64,000 bases of DNA from Vibrio splendidus (GCF_001557875.1 NZ_LNRF01000004.1:339082-403081); one strand, 5' to 3'; positions 39,954-49,959 are shown, counted from the first letter of the stretch. Numbers and translations are program-made. Notes: a model not told the origin generated them from the letters alone.

Positions 39954-40751
39954 ATGCCTCGTACCGCGCACCCATCCGAACTGAACGATAAAAAACACAA
40001 GGTCAGCGATAAGGATTACGCTCGCACCATTCCTTGCAACCAAATCAGTATTTCCGCACCCTTTCATTGGTTGTCGCTTGCTCTGCATGACTTAGTGAGA
40101 ATGCCATTAATCAGCGCATTTTACGGATTGTGCTTTATGGGAGCGGCAATTGCGATTGTTCAACTTGTCCAATGGCAAGGAACGCACTTGGTCGTAATGC
40201 CAAGCCTGATCGTGTACATGCTGATAGGGCCATTTCTTGCTCTGGGCTTATATGACGCAGCCTGGGAAAGAGAAAAAGGCCACAACGCCAGCCTACTGCA
40301 CTCGATGAAAGCCATTACTCGCAACTCCACCCACCAATGGGCCTTTGCGATTGTATTGATGGTTGCGATGATATTCTGGATGCGTATCGCTGCGTTATTG
40401 CACGCACTCTACCCTTCAGTGCAAGGTGCACCATTGGCTGAGTTCGCTCCCTTCTTAATTACGGGTTCTGTGATTGGTTTTGTTATCGCAAGCCTCATAT
40501 TTAGCATCTCAGCATTTTCAATTCCGTTAATGATGGAGAGACGCGTTGATGTGATGAGTGCGATTTTCACTAGCTTTAATGCCGTGAAATCGAACATTCC
40601 TGCAATGGTGGTTTGGGCAAGTATTATTTGTGCCGGTATTCTGGTGGGTTTTGCCACCTACGGCATTGGAATGATCGTCACCATGCCGCTACTTGGTTAT
40701 GGTACATGGCACGCTTATCACGAGATAATTAAGAAAAAACATCACGTGTAA
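39954..40751 (+). CDS. DUF2189 family membrane protein
   Basis: 265 residues with a polar N-terminal tail of about 45 residues and about six hydrophobic segments (near 55-75, 80-100, 130-150, 170-190, 215-235 and 235-255). It resembles the DUF2189 family of integral membrane proteins, including LIGPFLALGLYDAAWEREKG. The function is unknown. GGGGGA precedes the ATG. It stands alone between metK and sprT; nothing in the context gives a role. Confidence 0.75.
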   Translation: MPRTAHPSELNDKKHKVSDKDYARTIPCNQISISAPFHWLSLALHDLVRMPLISAFYGLCFMGAAIAIVQLVQWQGTHLVVMPSLIVYMLIGPFLALGLYDAAWEREKGHNASLLHSMKAITRNSTHQWAFAIVLMVAMIFWMRIAALLHALYPSVQGAPLAEFAPFLITGSVIGFVIASLIFSISAFSIPLMMERRVDVMSAIFTSFNAVKSNIPAMVVWASIICAGILVGFATYGIGMIVTMPLLGYGTWHAYHEIIKKKHHV

Positions 40752-40831
40752 AGCATCGCTAGATCAACAAGCAATGTTATGATGAGGCCTTAGCTTAAAC
40801 GCTGAGGCCTTTTATTTGGAGTTAACAACGT

Positions 40832-41332
40832 TTGTCTTACACCCCGCAACAGCATCGAGCAAATAAAAAATTGGCCGAGTGCCTAGCTATCGCAAATAAA
40901 CATTTCTCTCGTGAATTTCCACACCCAATTATTACCTTCAAGTTAAGAGGCAAAGCGGCGGGAAAGGCCTACCTTCAGCTCAACGAAATTAAGCTCAATC
41001 ACGTACTATTCTCTGAAAATGAAGACGCCTTCATCAACGAGGTCGTGCCGCATGAACTCGCACACCTGATCACGTATCAGGTATTTGGACGTGTTAGGCC
41101 TCACGGAAACGAGTGGAAATACGTGATGGAAAAAGTATTCAACGTGCCAGCCAGAACGACCCACAGCTTTGAAATAGCTTCAGTTCAAGGGAAAACCTTT
41201 GAGTATAGATGTGAGTGCACCACTTACCCATTATCAATCAGACGACACAATAAAGTACTTCGAAATCAATCGACCTATCGCTGCCAGCAATGCAATCAAA
41301 CCTTATCCTTCACAGGCACACAGCTCAGCTAA
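40832..41332 (+). CDS. sprT: SprT family zinc metalloprotease-like protein
   Basis: 166 residues (E. coli SprT 165) with the zinc site VVPHELAHLI near residue 73 and a third ligand in GRVRPHGNEWKYVMEKVF. A C-terminal zinc-ribbon has CECTTYP and CQQCNQ. It is related to the Spartan DNA-protein cross-link protease; activity of the bacterial protein is little studied. The start is TTG 40832, with GGAG ten bases upstream, and no in-frame ATG lies nearby. It precedes endA as in E. coli. Confidence 0.9.
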   Translation: MSYTPQQHRANKKLAECLAIANKHFSREFPHPIITFKLRGKAAGKAYLQLNEIKLNHVLFSENEDAFINEVVPHELAHLITYQVFGRVRPHGNEWKYVMEKVFNVPARTTHSFEIASVQGKTFEYRCECTTYPLSIRRHNKVLRNQSTYRCQQCNQTLSFTGTQLS

Positions 41333-41483
41333 AGTCCTAGACTCGCACCTATTCGATTTGGTAACCCCATCCTTTTTATTTCAGAAAGCTACACTCGATT
41401 AAGTTGATGATAGAAATGTAATGGAGAAACTCATCCTTTGAGTGCTAGACTGATGTTTATCATACTTTTATCAGTCTTTTTCT

Positions 41484-42215
41484 ATGCAAAAACTCACCTT
41501 CAAAGCATTTGGTCTACCTGTGTCTTTTTACTTATCAATAGTATTTGGCCTACTGGTAACCCAAAGCACTTTCGCCGCACCACCGAGCTCATTCTCCAAA
41601 GCAAAAAGAGAAGCTGTGAAGATTTATCTCGACCACCCAACTTCATTTTATTGTGGCTGTGACATTACATGGAAGGACAAAAAGAAAGGGATTCCCGACC
41701 TTGACGGCTGTGGTTATCAAGTCCGAAAACAACAAAAGCGAGCGAGTCGAATTGAGTGGGAACACGTGGTTCCAGCTTGGCAATTCGGCCACCAGCGTCA
41801 GTGCTGGCAAGATGGCGGGCGCAAGAACTGCACTCGCAATGACAAAATATTCAAGTCCATGGAAGCCGATCTCCACAACCTAACGCCAGCCATCGGTGAA
41901 GTAAATGGTGACCGTTCGAACTACAACTTCAGCCAGTGGAATGGAATGGATGGCGTGAGCTATGGCCAGTGTGAAATGCAGGTCAACTTCAAACAGCGTA
42001 AGGTTATGCCGCCAGACAGAGCAAAAGGCTCTATCGCGCGTACCTACCTTTACATGAGCCAAGAGTATGGTTTCAAACTATCGAAGCAACAAACCAGCCT
42101 GATGATGGCGTGGAACAAGCAATATCCTGTCGACAAGTGGGAATGTACTCGTGATGAGCGAATCTATGCCATCCAAGGTAATCACAACCCATTTGTTTAC
42201 CCTGCTTGTAAATAA
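41484..42215 (+). CDS. endA: Extracellular/periplasmic endonuclease I (EndA/Dns family)
   Basis: Secreted nonspecific DNase of the EndA/Vvn/Dns family, which limits DNA uptake and supplies nucleotides in Vibrio. The 243-residue protein has a signal peptide (about 1-31, cleavage near TFA-AP). The catalytic betabeta-alpha-metal motif is [14 protein letters not shown], and [20 protein letters not shown] follows. Eight cysteines (as in CGC, CGY, CW, CT) fit the disulfide-rich fold. It is in the sprT-endA-rsmE-gshB order. Confidence 0.93.
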   Translation: MQKLTFKAFGLPVSFYLSIVFGLLVTQSTFAAPPSSFSKAKREAVKIYLDHPTSFYCGCDITWKDKKKGIPDLDGCGYQVRKQQKRASRIEWEHVVPAWQFGHQRQCWQDGGRKNCTRNDKIFKSMEADLHNLTPAIGEVNGDRSNYNFSQWNGMDGVSYGQCEMQVNFKQRKVMPPDRAKGSIARTYLYMSQEYGFKLSKQQTSLMMAWNKQYPVDKWECTRDERIYAIQGNHNPFVYPACK

Positions 42216-42368
42216 CATAGCTCGTACAATCAACATTCCTAGCTATCTCAAACAAGAGTTTCAGAATTGCCCCTGAAACTCTTGCTCTACCCTTGTTTTT
42301 TCAACTAAAAGCATCCATGTTAGGCAGAGACAAAATACCCAAATGAACATATTTATAGGTTTACCAAC

Positions 42369-43100
42369 ATGAGAATCCCTCGTATCCATCACCCAGAACG
42401 CATTCATCAGTTAGGTTCACTCGCTTTAGGCGAAGATGCCGCGGGTCATGTTGGTCGTGTCCTTCGCATGAAAGAAGGCCAAGAAGTCCTTCTATTTGAC
42501 GGCAGTGGCGCTGAATTCCCTGCGACGATAGCTGAAGTATCAAAGAAAAATGTCACCGTTAATGTTTCTGAACGCATCGAGCGCAGCAGCGAATCTCCGT
42601 TAGACTTACATTTAGGCCAAGTGATTTCACGTGGCGATAAAATGGAGTTCACGATTCAGAAATCGGTTGAGCTTGGTGTGAACACCATTACCCCTCTAAT
42701 TTCTGAGCGCTGTGGTGTTAAGCTTGATACAAAACGCTTCGAGAAAAAACTCGCACAGTGGCAAAAGATTGCTATCGCGGCATGTGAACAGTGTGGCCGC
42801 AATACGGTTCCTGTCATTCGCCCAATCATGCAACTTGAAGAGTGGTGCAGCGAACCAAGTGAAGCACTAAAGCTAAACCTGCACCCTCGTGCAAAATACT
42901 CGATTAACACCCTTCCGGAACCCATCAACAAGGTGCGCCTACTGATTGGTCCTGAAGGTGGACTGTCCGCTGAAGAAATCGGCATGACAGAACAATATAA
43001 ATTTGAAGAAACACTACTCGGCCCACGTGTACTTCGTACCGAGACAGCTGCTCTAACCGCAATTACTGCCTTACAAGTCCGTTTTGGCGATCTAGGCTAG
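42369..43100 (+). CDS. rsmE: 16S rRNA (uracil-1498-N3)-methyltransferase RsmE
   Basis: SPOUT-fold methylase making m3U1498 in 16S rRNA. The product has 243 residues, the E. coli length. Seen: [20 protein letters not shown], the N-terminal PUA-like segment, and [15 protein letters not shown] and [16 protein letters not shown], which form the SAM-binding knot. Nine bases separate it from gshB. Confidence 0.96.
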   Translation: MRIPRIHHPERIHQLGSLALGEDAAGHVGRVLRMKEGQEVLLFDGSGAEFPATIAEVSKKNVTVNVSERIERSSESPLDLHLGQVISRGDKMEFTIQKSVELGVNTITPLISERCGVKLDTKRFEKKLAQWQKIAIAACEQCGRNTVPVIRPIMQLEEWCSEPSEALKLNLHPRAKYSINTLPEPINKVRLLIGPEGGLSAEEIGMTEQYKFEETLLGPRVLRTETAALTAITALQVRFGDLG

Positions 43101-43109
43101 GAGAAAGAA

Positions 43110-44060
43110 ATGATCAAACTTGGCATCGTAATGGATCCAATTTCATCCATTAACATCAAAAAAGACTCTAGCTTTGCCATGATGCTTGAAGCTCAGCGTC
43201 GTGGTTACGAAATCCATTACATGGAAATGGATGATCTACACTTAGATCAAGGCGTAGCCATTGCTGACACTAAGGTTGTAGAACTAAAAGAAGATCCAAA
43301 TGGTTGGTACGAATTCAAGTCAGAGCAGACAATCGCGCTATCTGATTTAGATGCAGTATTGATGCGTAAAGATCCTCCGTTTGATACTGAGTACATTTAC
43401 GCGACCTACATTCTTGAGCGTGCTGAAGAAAACGGTGCACTGATCGTAAACAAGCCACAAAGCCTACGTGACTGTAACGAAAAGTTGTTCACGGCTTGGT
43501 TTCCAGAGCTAACACCCACTACCATCGTGACTCGTAAAGCTGAAAAGATTAAAGAGTTTCGTGAGAAGCATGGTGACGTGATCCTAAAACCACTTGATGG
43601 TATGGGTGGTGCATCTATCTTCCGCGTGAAGGAAGGCGATCCAAACGTATCTGTGATTATTGAAACACTGACGAACCACGGTCAAAACTACGCAATGGCA
43701 CAAACCTTTGTTCCTGACATCAGCAATGGTGATAAGCGTATTCTTGTGGTTGACGGTGAGCCAATGCCTTACTGCCTAGCTCGTATTCCAGCGAAAGGGG
43801 AAACTCGCGGCAACCTAGCAGCTGGCGGTACAGGTGAAGCTCGTCCGTTAAGTGAAACAGACTGGGCTATCGCACGAGCAGTCGCTCCTTCACTAAAAGA
43901 GAAAGGCTTAATCTTTGTAGGACTTGATGTTATCGGTGACAAGCTAACAGAAATTAACGTGACTAGTCCTACTTGTATCCGTGAAATTGAAGCTGCTTTT
44001 GATATTTCGGTAACAGGTAAATTAATGGACGCTATCGAGCGTCGCATTAACGCTAAATAG
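43110..44060 (+). CDS. gshB: Glutathione synthetase
   Basis: ATP-grasp ligase joining gamma-glutamylcysteine and glycine. The product has 316 residues (E. coli 315). Motifs are LGIVMDPISSINIKKDSSFA at the N terminus, DGMGGASIFRVKEGDPNVS in the ATP lid, GDKRILVVDGEPMPYCLARI, and EINVTSPTCIREIE near the end. The ATG has GGAGAAAGAA upstream. A terminator follows. Confidence 0.97.
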   Translation: MIKLGIVMDPISSINIKKDSSFAMMLEAQRRGYEIHYMEMDDLHLDQGVAIADTKVVELKEDPNGWYEFKSEQTIALSDLDAVLMRKDPPFDTEYIYATYILERAEENGALIVNKPQSLRDCNEKLFTAWFPELTPTTIVTRKAEKIKEFREKHGDVILKPLDGMGGASIFRVKEGDPNVSVIIETLTNHGQNYAMAQTFVPDISNGDKRILVVDGEPMPYCLARIPAKGETRGNLAAGGTGEARPLSETDWAIARAVAPSLKEKGLIFVGLDVIGDKLTEINVTSPTCIREIEAAFDISVTGKLMDAIERRINAK

Positions 44061-44120
44061 CCTAAACTAAAGAAAGCCTTAGCTATTCGCAAACACGAAG
44101 TAAATAGGCACAGAATCAAT

Positions 44121-44146
44121 GAGCGGCTTAACGCCGCTCTTTTTCC
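44121..44146 (+). terminator. gshB terminator
   Basis: GAGCGGC/GCCGCTC hairpin with TTTTT following, in the gap between gshB and yqgE. Confidence 0.8.
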
Positions 44147-44176
44147 TTTACTGGGAACACACTGGCAGGAGGCTCT

Positions 44177-44740
44177 ATGAATTTAACGAACCACTTTCTG
44201 GTTGCTATGCCCGGAATGAAAGACCCTTACTTTCAAAATTCGGTAATTTACCTTTGTGAGCACAACGACGAAGGTGCGATGGGCTTAATGATCAACGCCC
44301 CTATCGATGTGACTGTCGGAAGCATGCTTAAGCAAGTTGAGGTTGATTCTGAGCAGCCGAAGTCCAATCAAGCAAGTCTTGATAAGCCAGTATTGAACGG
44401 TGGACCGGTCGCAGAAGACCGTGGGTTTATTTTGCATAAACCTAAAGGCAGCTATCAATCCAGCATCAACATGACAGATCAAATCTCGGTGACAACCTCA
44501 AAAGATATCTTGATGGTGTTGGGCACAGAAGATGAGCCGATGAATTATTTAGTCGCACTTGGTTATGCGGGATGGGAGCCGGGACAACTGGAAACCGAAC
44601 TGACCGAGAACTCATGGTTAACTGTTGAAGCCGATCCGAAGGTCATCTTCGATACACCGATTTCTGACCGCTGGAAAGTTGCCGTGCAGATGTTAGGCAT
44701 TAATGCGGCTCAGCTTTCAGCAGACGCTGGTCACGCCTAG
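44177..44740 (+). CDS. yqgE: YqgE family protein (UPF0301/DUF179)
   Basis: 187 residues, the E. coli YqgE length. The N-terminal [20 protein letters not shown] and [20 protein letters not shown] are hallmarks; [18 protein letters not shown] and [15 protein letters not shown] follow. Biochemical function is unknown. It is 60 bases upstream of ruvX, a widely conserved pairing. Confidence 0.94.
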   Translation: MNLTNHFLVAMPGMKDPYFQNSVIYLCEHNDEGAMGLMINAPIDVTVGSMLKQVEVDSEQPKSNQASLDKPVLNGGPVAEDRGFILHKPKGSYQSSINMTDQISVTTSKDILMVLGTEDEPMNYLVALGYAGWEPGQLETELTENSWLTVEADPKVIFDTPISDRWKVAVQMLGINAAQLSADAGHA

Positions 44741-44800
44741 CTCAAATCAGCTAAATAAAATAAACAGACACTCTCAAACACAGATTAATTTGGAAACCCC

Positions 44801-45223
44801 ATGTCACGAACAATTATGGCATTTGACTACGGAACAAAAAGTATCGGTAGTGCGATAGGACAAGAAATCACGGGCACCGCAAGCCCTCTAAAAGCCTTTA
44901 AAGCCAAAGATGGCATCCCCAACTGGGACGATATTGAAAAGCAAATAAAAGAGTGGCAGCCGAACCTTATTGTGGTTGGCCTTCCTACCGACCTTCATGG
45001 TAAAGATCTAGCAACCATCACACCTAGAGCAAAGAAGTTTGCCAATCGCCTAAAAGGGCGCTTTGGTGTCGATGTTGAATTGCATGATGAGAGATTATCA
45101 ACCGCAGAAGCAAGAGCTGACCTTTTTGACATGGGTGGCTATAAAGCATTAAGTAAGGGCAATGTGGATAATCAGTCCGCTGTTGTTATTCTAGAAAGTT
45201 GGTTTGAAGCACAATATTCTTAA
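44801..45223 (+). CDS. ruvX: RuvX/YqgF RNase H-like nuclease
   Basis: 140-residue RNase H-fold protein first annotated as a Holliday junction resolvase; in E. coli it takes part in 16S rRNA 5' processing. Motifs are [16 protein letters not shown] with the first catalytic Asp, [10 protein letters not shown], and [10 protein letters not shown] with the second acidic pair. It is preceded by yqgE and followed by a small lipoprotein gene. Confidence 0.94.
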   Translation: MSRTIMAFDYGTKSIGSAIGQEITGTASPLKAFKAKDGIPNWDDIEKQIKEWQPNLIVVGLPTDLHGKDLATITPRAKKFANRLKGRFGVDVELHDERLSTAEARADLFDMGGYKALSKGNVDNQSAVVILESWFEAQYS

Positions 45224-45321
45224 CGAAAATTAAGTGAGCGAAAATTGAACTAATTTGTGATCCCGAGCGAATTTCACGTCGTAATGTCGATGCAATTCAA
45301 AATCAGAACGTGGGAGTTCAC

Positions 45322-45480
45322 ATGAAAATTTTTCTAGCAATCTTCGCCGCTCTAACCATTTCAGCATGCAGTTCAATGGGTGATTCAGCGGGTTACACTG
45401 GCGAACAATATCCAACTAAAATTAAATTAGAGAAAGAGCGTGGCTACTCGAACGACAACAACCGTTTTGCTCATCACTAA
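45322..45480 (+). CDS. Small lipoprotein (52 residues), function unknown
   Basis: ATG at 45322 with GGGAG six bases upstream, and TAA at 45478. The product begins MKIFLAIFAALTISACSSMG: a charged residue, a hydrophobic core and a lipobox-like ISAC with Cys16. Processing would leave a 37-residue polar peptide, SSMGDSAGYTGEQYP onward, ending in NNRFAHH. Ser at +2 suggests outer-membrane sorting. It lies between ruvX and a bidirectional terminator, 98 bases after the ruvX stop. I do not recognise the family. Confidence 0.7.
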   Translation: MKIFLAIFAALTISACSSMGDSAGYTGEQYPTKIKLEKERGYSNDNNRFAHH

Positions 45481-45493
45481 TTTATTCACTTCA

Positions 45494-45526
45494 TAAAAAA
45501 CCCGTATCTTAAGCGGGTTTTTTATT
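45494..45526. terminator. Bidirectional terminator between the lipoprotein gene and pilU
   Basis: AAAAAACCCG/CGGGTTTTTT palindrome with long A and T runs, between convergent genes. Confidence 0.85.
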
Positions 45527-45550
45527 TGTACCAGACACTAGGCATTCAAC

Positions 45551-46660
45551 CTAACCCATGTCTATCTTCACCCCAGCCAAAGCACCAGTCCCGTAGTCAT
45601 CATCTCCACGTCTGGTTTTTAACATCAAACGTAAGTCATTAGCAGAGTCAGCACTGTGAAACGCATCCTCTTCGCTGATCTTGCCTGCTACAACTAAATC
45701 ATACAAAGCTTGGTCAAAGGTCTGCATCCCAATCTCTTTCGATTTCGCCATTGTTGCTTTTAGCTCGTGCAGCTCACCGCGACGAATTAAGTCAGACACT
45801 CGTGGGCTGTTAAGTAAAATTTCAAACACACCATGACGGCCGCTGCCATTCTTATCTCGGATTAACTGCTGAGCGACCACACCACGCAGATTCATCGACA
45901 GATCAAATAGGAACTGTTCTTTCTGCTCTTTTGGCACCAAGTGAAGAATACGCTCTAGCGCTTGGTTAGCGTTATTCGCGTGCAAAGTTGCCATACACAG
46001 GTGACCAGTCTCAGCAAAGGTCATCGCATATTCCATGGTTTCACGGCTACGGATTTCTCCAATCAAAATCATATCTGGTGCTTGGCGTAACGAGTTCTTA
46101 AGTGCGACTTCGTAGCTCTCGGTGTCGAGCCCGACCTCACGCTGAGTCACGATACATTTTTTATGCTCATGGACGAATTCAATCGGGTCTTCAACCGTTA
46201 AGATATGACCTGAACGATTGGTATTGCGATAGCCTGTCATCGCAGCCATCGAGGTCGATTTACCAGAGCCAGTCGCACCAACCACCAGCACAAGTCCGCG
46301 CTTAGCAATTGAAAGGTCCTGTAGTACATCAGGAAGCTTTAGTTGCTCAAAGGTTGGGATGTTAGTCTCAATACGTCGAATGACCGCTCCAGGCAGCTCT
46401 CGTTGAAAGAATGCACTGACACGAAAGCGACCAAATTCACGCACAATGGCAAAGTTTGCCTCACGCGTTTGCTGATACTCATCACGTCGGTCTTGTTCCA
46501 TCATCGCATCAAGTAATTGGGCAACCTGAGCCGCATTCAGCTTACCTCCTTGAGGTCGCAATTCACCATCAACACGAAACAGGATAGGCGCATCAACGGT
46601 GATATAAAGATCCGATGCTTTTTGAGACAGCATCCCTTCAAGGATTTGATTCAATTCCAT
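45551..46660 (-). CDS. pilU: Type IV pilus retraction accessory ATPase PilU
   Basis: Hexameric ATPase that works with PilT in type IV pilus retraction. From ATG 46660 (AAGGTG upstream) the product has 369 residues. Seen: Walker A VGATGSGKSTSM (near residue 130), Asp box EDPIEF, Walker B ILIGEIRSRETMEYA and the His box MATLHANN. A C-terminal extension, longer than in PilT and rich in Arg and Asp, is typical of PilU. It lies 14 bases downstream of pilT. Confidence 0.94.
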   Translation of the reverse strand: MELNQILEGMLSQKASDLYITVDAPILFRVDGELRPQGGKLNAAQVAQLLDAMMEQDRRDEYQQTREANFAIVREFGRFRVSAFFQRELPGAVIRRIETNIPTFEQLKLPDVLQDLSIAKRGLVLVVGATGSGKSTSMAAMTGYRNTNRSGHILTVEDPIEFVHEHKKCIVTQREVGLDTESYEVALKNSLRQAPDMILIGEIRSRETMEYAMTFAETGHLCMATLHANNANQALERILHLVPKEQKEQFLFDLSMNLRGVVAQQLIRDKNGSGRHGVFEILLNSPRVSDLIRRGELHELKATMAKSKEIGMQTFDQALYDLVVAGKISEEDAFHSADSANDLRLMLKTRRGDDDYGTGALAGVKIDMG

Positions 46661-46674
46661 TTTGTTCACCTTGA

Positions 46675-47712
46675 TTAAAACATTGAGGTTTCAATTTCGA
46701 TCTTTCTCTCGACCTCTTCCGAATCAACCAAGCCTTGAGCCATTAGCTGCTTCGCATTTTGCTCCATGGTTTGCATACCATGTGCTGCACCCGTTTGAAT
46801 GATCGAATACATCTGCGCAACCTTGTCTTCACGAATCAGGTTTCTGATCGCAGGTGTCGCCATCATGATTTCATGACACGCGATACGACCGCCACCAACA
46901 CGCTTTAGCAGCTTCTGAGCAATCACAGAGCGCAACGACTCGGACAGCATTGAACGCACCATGTCTTTGTCGCTACCCGGGAATACATCGATAATACGGT
47001 CTATAGTTTTAGCCGCGGAGCTGGTATGCAGAGTACCAAAAACCAAGTGACCAGTTTCTGCTGCGGTTAGCGCTAAGCTAATGGTCTCTTGGTCACGAAG
47101 CTCACCCACAAGAATAACGTCTGGGTCTTCACGTAACGCGCTGCGCAGCGCCGCTTTAAAGCTGTGAGTATCACGATGAACTTCACGCTGGTTAACAAGG
47201 CATTTATTGTTGGTATGAACGAATTCAATTGGGTCTTCGATCGTCAGGATGTGCTTATTGTGGTTGCGGTTTACGTAATCAACCATCGCCGCGAGAGTCG
47301 TCGATTTACCAGAGCCAGTAGGGCCAGTGACAAGCACTAAACCTTTTTCGTAGTTAGCAATCTTTTCAAAGATCTCAGGCGCACCTAACTCATCTAAAGT
47401 TGGGATCTCTACAGGGATAGTTCGAAAGACAGCTGAGCAACCACGTGCTTGGTTAAAAGCATTCACACGGAAACGGCCAACATTGGGTAATTCAAAAGAG
47501 AAATCGACTTCCAATTTTTCTTCAAACTCACCGCGTTGTGAATCGCTCATGATCTCAAAAACCAAACGATGCACATCAGCATGACTCAAAGCTGGGATTC
47601 CAAGCTTCCTTACTTCACCATCTATACGTACCATTGGAGATACACCCGCAGAAAGATGTAGATCTGACGCGTTATGCTTTACACTAAAATCTAGTAACTC
47701 AGTGATATCCAT
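46675..47712 (-). CDS. pilT: Type IV pilus twitching/retraction ATPase PilT
   Basis: ATPase that powers pilus retraction in twitching and DNA uptake. The product has 345 residues, the Vibrio/Pseudomonas PilT length. Walker A is TGPTGSGKSTTLAAM, Asp box EDPIEFVH, Walker B DPDVILVGELRDQETI and His box FGTLHTSSAAKTID. The C terminus contains AIRNLIREDKVAQ, the PilT AIRNLIRE motif. Its start is only 26 bases from divergent yggS. Other pilus genes are not in this window. Confidence 0.96.
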   Translation of the reverse strand: MDITELLDFSVKHNASDLHLSAGVSPMVRIDGEVRKLGIPALSHADVHRLVFEIMSDSQRGEFEEKLEVDFSFELPNVGRFRVNAFNQARGCSAVFRTIPVEIPTLDELGAPEIFEKIANYEKGLVLVTGPTGSGKSTTLAAMVDYVNRNHNKHILTIEDPIEFVHTNNKCLVNQREVHRDTHSFKAALRSALREDPDVILVGELRDQETISLALTAAETGHLVFGTLHTSSAAKTIDRIIDVFPGSDKDMVRSMLSESLRSVIAQKLLKRVGGGRIACHEIMMATPAIRNLIREDKVAQMYSIIQTGAAHGMQTMEQNAKQLMAQGLVDSEEVERKIEIETSMF

Positions 47713-47738
47713 TTATTTTCCCTTAAGTAAAGTCAGCT

Positions 47739-48443
47739 ATGAGTAGTATTCAACAAAATATCGAACAAATCACCTCACAGATTCGTAGTGCTGAGCAAAA
47801 GTGCGGACGAGCTCCAGACTCCGTGCAACTTTTAGCCGTCAGCAAAACTAAACCTATTGATGCAATTCTAGAAGCCGCACTTGGAGGTCAAGTTGCCTTT
47901 GGTGAAAACTATGTTCAAGAAGGTGTTGATAAAGTAAAACACTTTTCAGAACAACATTCTAACCTAAATTTAGAGTGGCATTTTATTGGTCCAATTCAAT
48001 CCAATAAAACCCGTCCAATCGCGGAAAGCTTCCAATGGGTGCATTCCGTAGATCGCGATAAGATCGCACAAAGGCTTAATGATCAACGCCCAAGCGAACT
48101 TCCACCTTTGCAAGTTTTGATTCAGGTAAACACCAGTGGTGAAGAGTCCAAGTCTGGAACGTCAGAAGAGACAGTTTTTGCACTCGCGGAGTTGATTTCA
48201 TCGCTCCCCAACCTCACTTTAAGAGGATTGATGTCGATTCCTGCAAACGTATCTGACTATCAATCTCAGCTTAATGCATTTTCTCAACTGGCAGAGCTTA
48301 AAGACAAGCTAGCCGCGAAGTATTCAGACATTGATACCCTTTCGATGGGGATGAGTGGTGATATGGATGCAGCAGTTGAGGCTGGTAGCACAATGGTTCG
48401 CATTGGAACGGCTATTTTCGGCGCTCGTGATTACGCGAAATAG
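47739..48443 (+). CDS. yggS: PLP homeostasis protein YggS
   Basis: Single-domain pyridoxal-phosphate-binding TIM barrel that balances B6 vitamers and amino acid pools. The product has 234 residues (E. coli 234). The PLP lysine is in LLAVSKTKP near residue 36. FGENYVQEGVDKV, LEWHFIGPIQSNKTR and LSMGMSGDMDAAVEAGSTMV follow. It begins the yggS-proC-yggT-yggU-DUF4426-rdgB-hemW run. Confidence 0.95.
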   Translation: MSSIQQNIEQITSQIRSAEQKCGRAPDSVQLLAVSKTKPIDAILEAALGGQVAFGENYVQEGVDKVKHFSEQHSNLNLEWHFIGPIQSNKTRPIAESFQWVHSVDRDKIAQRLNDQRPSELPPLQVLIQVNTSGEESKSGTSEETVFALAELISSLPNLTLRGLMSIPANVSDYQSQLNAFSQLAELKDKLAAKYSDIDTLSMGMSGDMDAAVEAGSTMVRIGTAIFGARDYAK

Positions 48444-48525
48444 CCGTTGTAAGTAACCAACGATAAGTACAAGTATTGATACCGCTTCGCCTTATCCGCG
48501 CAGCGACACGCTCAGGATTTTATAT

Positions 48526-49344
48526 ATGGAACATAAGAACATCGCCTTTATTGGGGCGGGAAACATGGTTCGCTCAATTGTAGCGGGCTTGGTAGCGAGT
48601 GGTTACCCAGCGCAAAAGGTTACTGCTACAGCCCCTTCAGAAACCAGAAGGCTGCCGTTAGAACAAGAATACGGCATCAATACCACCAGCGATAATATTG
48701 CAGCAGCAGAGCAAGCAGACGTTGTGGTGTTATCAGTGAAGCCACAAATGATGGCTGATGTATGTAGCCCCTTACAAGATATCGACTTCAGCAACAAACT
48801 GGTTATCTCCATTGCCGCGGGTATTAGTGCGAATCGACTCAATGAGATGTTAAACTGCCAACTGAACCTTGTACGTGTGATGCCAAACACGCCATCACTG
48901 CTTGGTAAAGGGATGAGTGGTCTTTATGCTGATTCAACGGTCAGCCAAGATGATAAAGACTTCGCTTCTCAGCTAATGCAAGCTGTTGGTGAGGTAAGCT
49001 GGGTTGAACAAGAGTCTGGCATCAACAACATCATTGCGGCGGCGGGCAGTGCTCCAGCTTACTTCTTCCTGTTTATGGAAGCGATGCAAGCAGAAGCAGT
49101 CAACCAAGGCTTCGACCAAGAAACCGCTCGTAAGTTAGTTCAGCAGTCTGCATTAGGCGCGGCAGAGATGGTGGTAGCGAATCCAAATACTGAATTATCT
49201 ACACTGCGTGAACAAGTGACATCAAAAGGCGGCACGACCGCAGAAGCACTACGCACGTTTAACGAACATCAACTATCAGACATCGTAGCCAAAGCCATGC
49301 AAGCGGCGGTTGCTCGAGCTGAAGAGATGGAAAAACTGTTTTAA
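48526..49344 (+). CDS. proC: Pyrroline-5-carboxylate reductase ProC
   Basis: Last step of proline synthesis, NAD(P)H-dependent. The 272-residue product has the Rossmann motif IAFIGAGNMVRSIVAGLVAS. RVMPNTPSLLGKGMSGLY and the C-terminal signature VTSKGGTTAEALRTF follow. In E. coli proC is elsewhere; the yggS-proC-yggT linkage is common in Vibrio and Pseudomonas and fits a PLP/proline connection of YggS. Confidence 0.96.
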   Translation: MEHKNIAFIGAGNMVRSIVAGLVASGYPAQKVTATAPSETRRLPLEQEYGINTTSDNIAAAEQADVVVLSVKPQMMADVCSPLQDIDFSNKLVISIAAGISANRLNEMLNCQLNLVRVMPNTPSLLGKGMSGLYADSTVSQDDKDFASQLMQAVGEVSWVEQESGINNIIAAAGSAPAYFFLFMEAMQAEAVNQGFDQETARKLVQQSALGAAEMVVANPNTELSTLREQVTSKGGTTAEALRTFNEHQLSDIVAKAMQAAVARAEEMEKLF

Positions 49345-49401
49345 GCATTTTGTCGCTCAATTTATATCTAAGCGACAAGTAAATCCGAAAAAGGAAACAA
49401 T

Positions 49402-49959
49402 ATGAACTCGATGAGCTTTCTGATCTCGACCGTTTTTGATCTTTACATCATGGTTGTGATCTTGCGTATCTGGCTACAAGCATCACGTGCAGATTTCTAC
49501 AACCCATTCTCACAATTCATCGTAAAAGCGACACAACCGGTTGTTGCCCCACTACGCCGAGTTATTCCATCAATTGGCAGCCTAGATCTGGCGACGGTTG
49601 TTTTTGCTTATGTGCTGTGTGTACTTAAGTTCGTTGCTTTAAACCTTATTATCTCTGGCGGCGCTGCCGTTTTCGATATTAGCTTCCTTATCTTTGGCGC
49701 ACTGTCTCTGCTCAAAGCGGCTGGTGGTTTAATTTTCTGGGTTCTACTTATCCGTGCAATCCTAAGTTGGGTAAGCCAAGGTCGTAGCCCAATCGAGTAC
49801 GTGTTTCATCAACTGACTGAGCCAATGTTAGTACCTATCCGCCGTATCCTTCCAGACATGGGTGGTTTCGACCTAAGCGTGTTAGTTCTGTTCATTGTTC
49901 TGCAATTTGCGAACTTCCTAATGGGCGACATGATTGGTCCTATTTGGTATCAGCTATAA
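49402..49959 (+). CDS. yggT: YggT family membrane protein
   Basis: 185 residues made of two tandem YggT repeats of about 85 residues, each with paired transmembrane helices. The repeated motif reads [20 protein letters not shown] in the first half and [20 protein letters not shown] in the second. The function is unresolved; YggT proteins are linked to division-plane or septal organisation in other phyla. AAGGAAACA precedes the ATG. Confidence 0.93.
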   Translation: MNSMSFLISTVFDLYIMVVILRIWLQASRADFYNPFSQFIVKATQPVVAPLRRVIPSIGSLDLATVVFAYVLCVLKFVALNLIISGGAAVFDISFLIFGALSLLKAAGGLIFWVLLIRAILSWVSQGRSPIEYVFHQLTEPMLVPIRRILPDMGGFDLSVLVLFIVLQFANFLMGDMIGPIWYQL

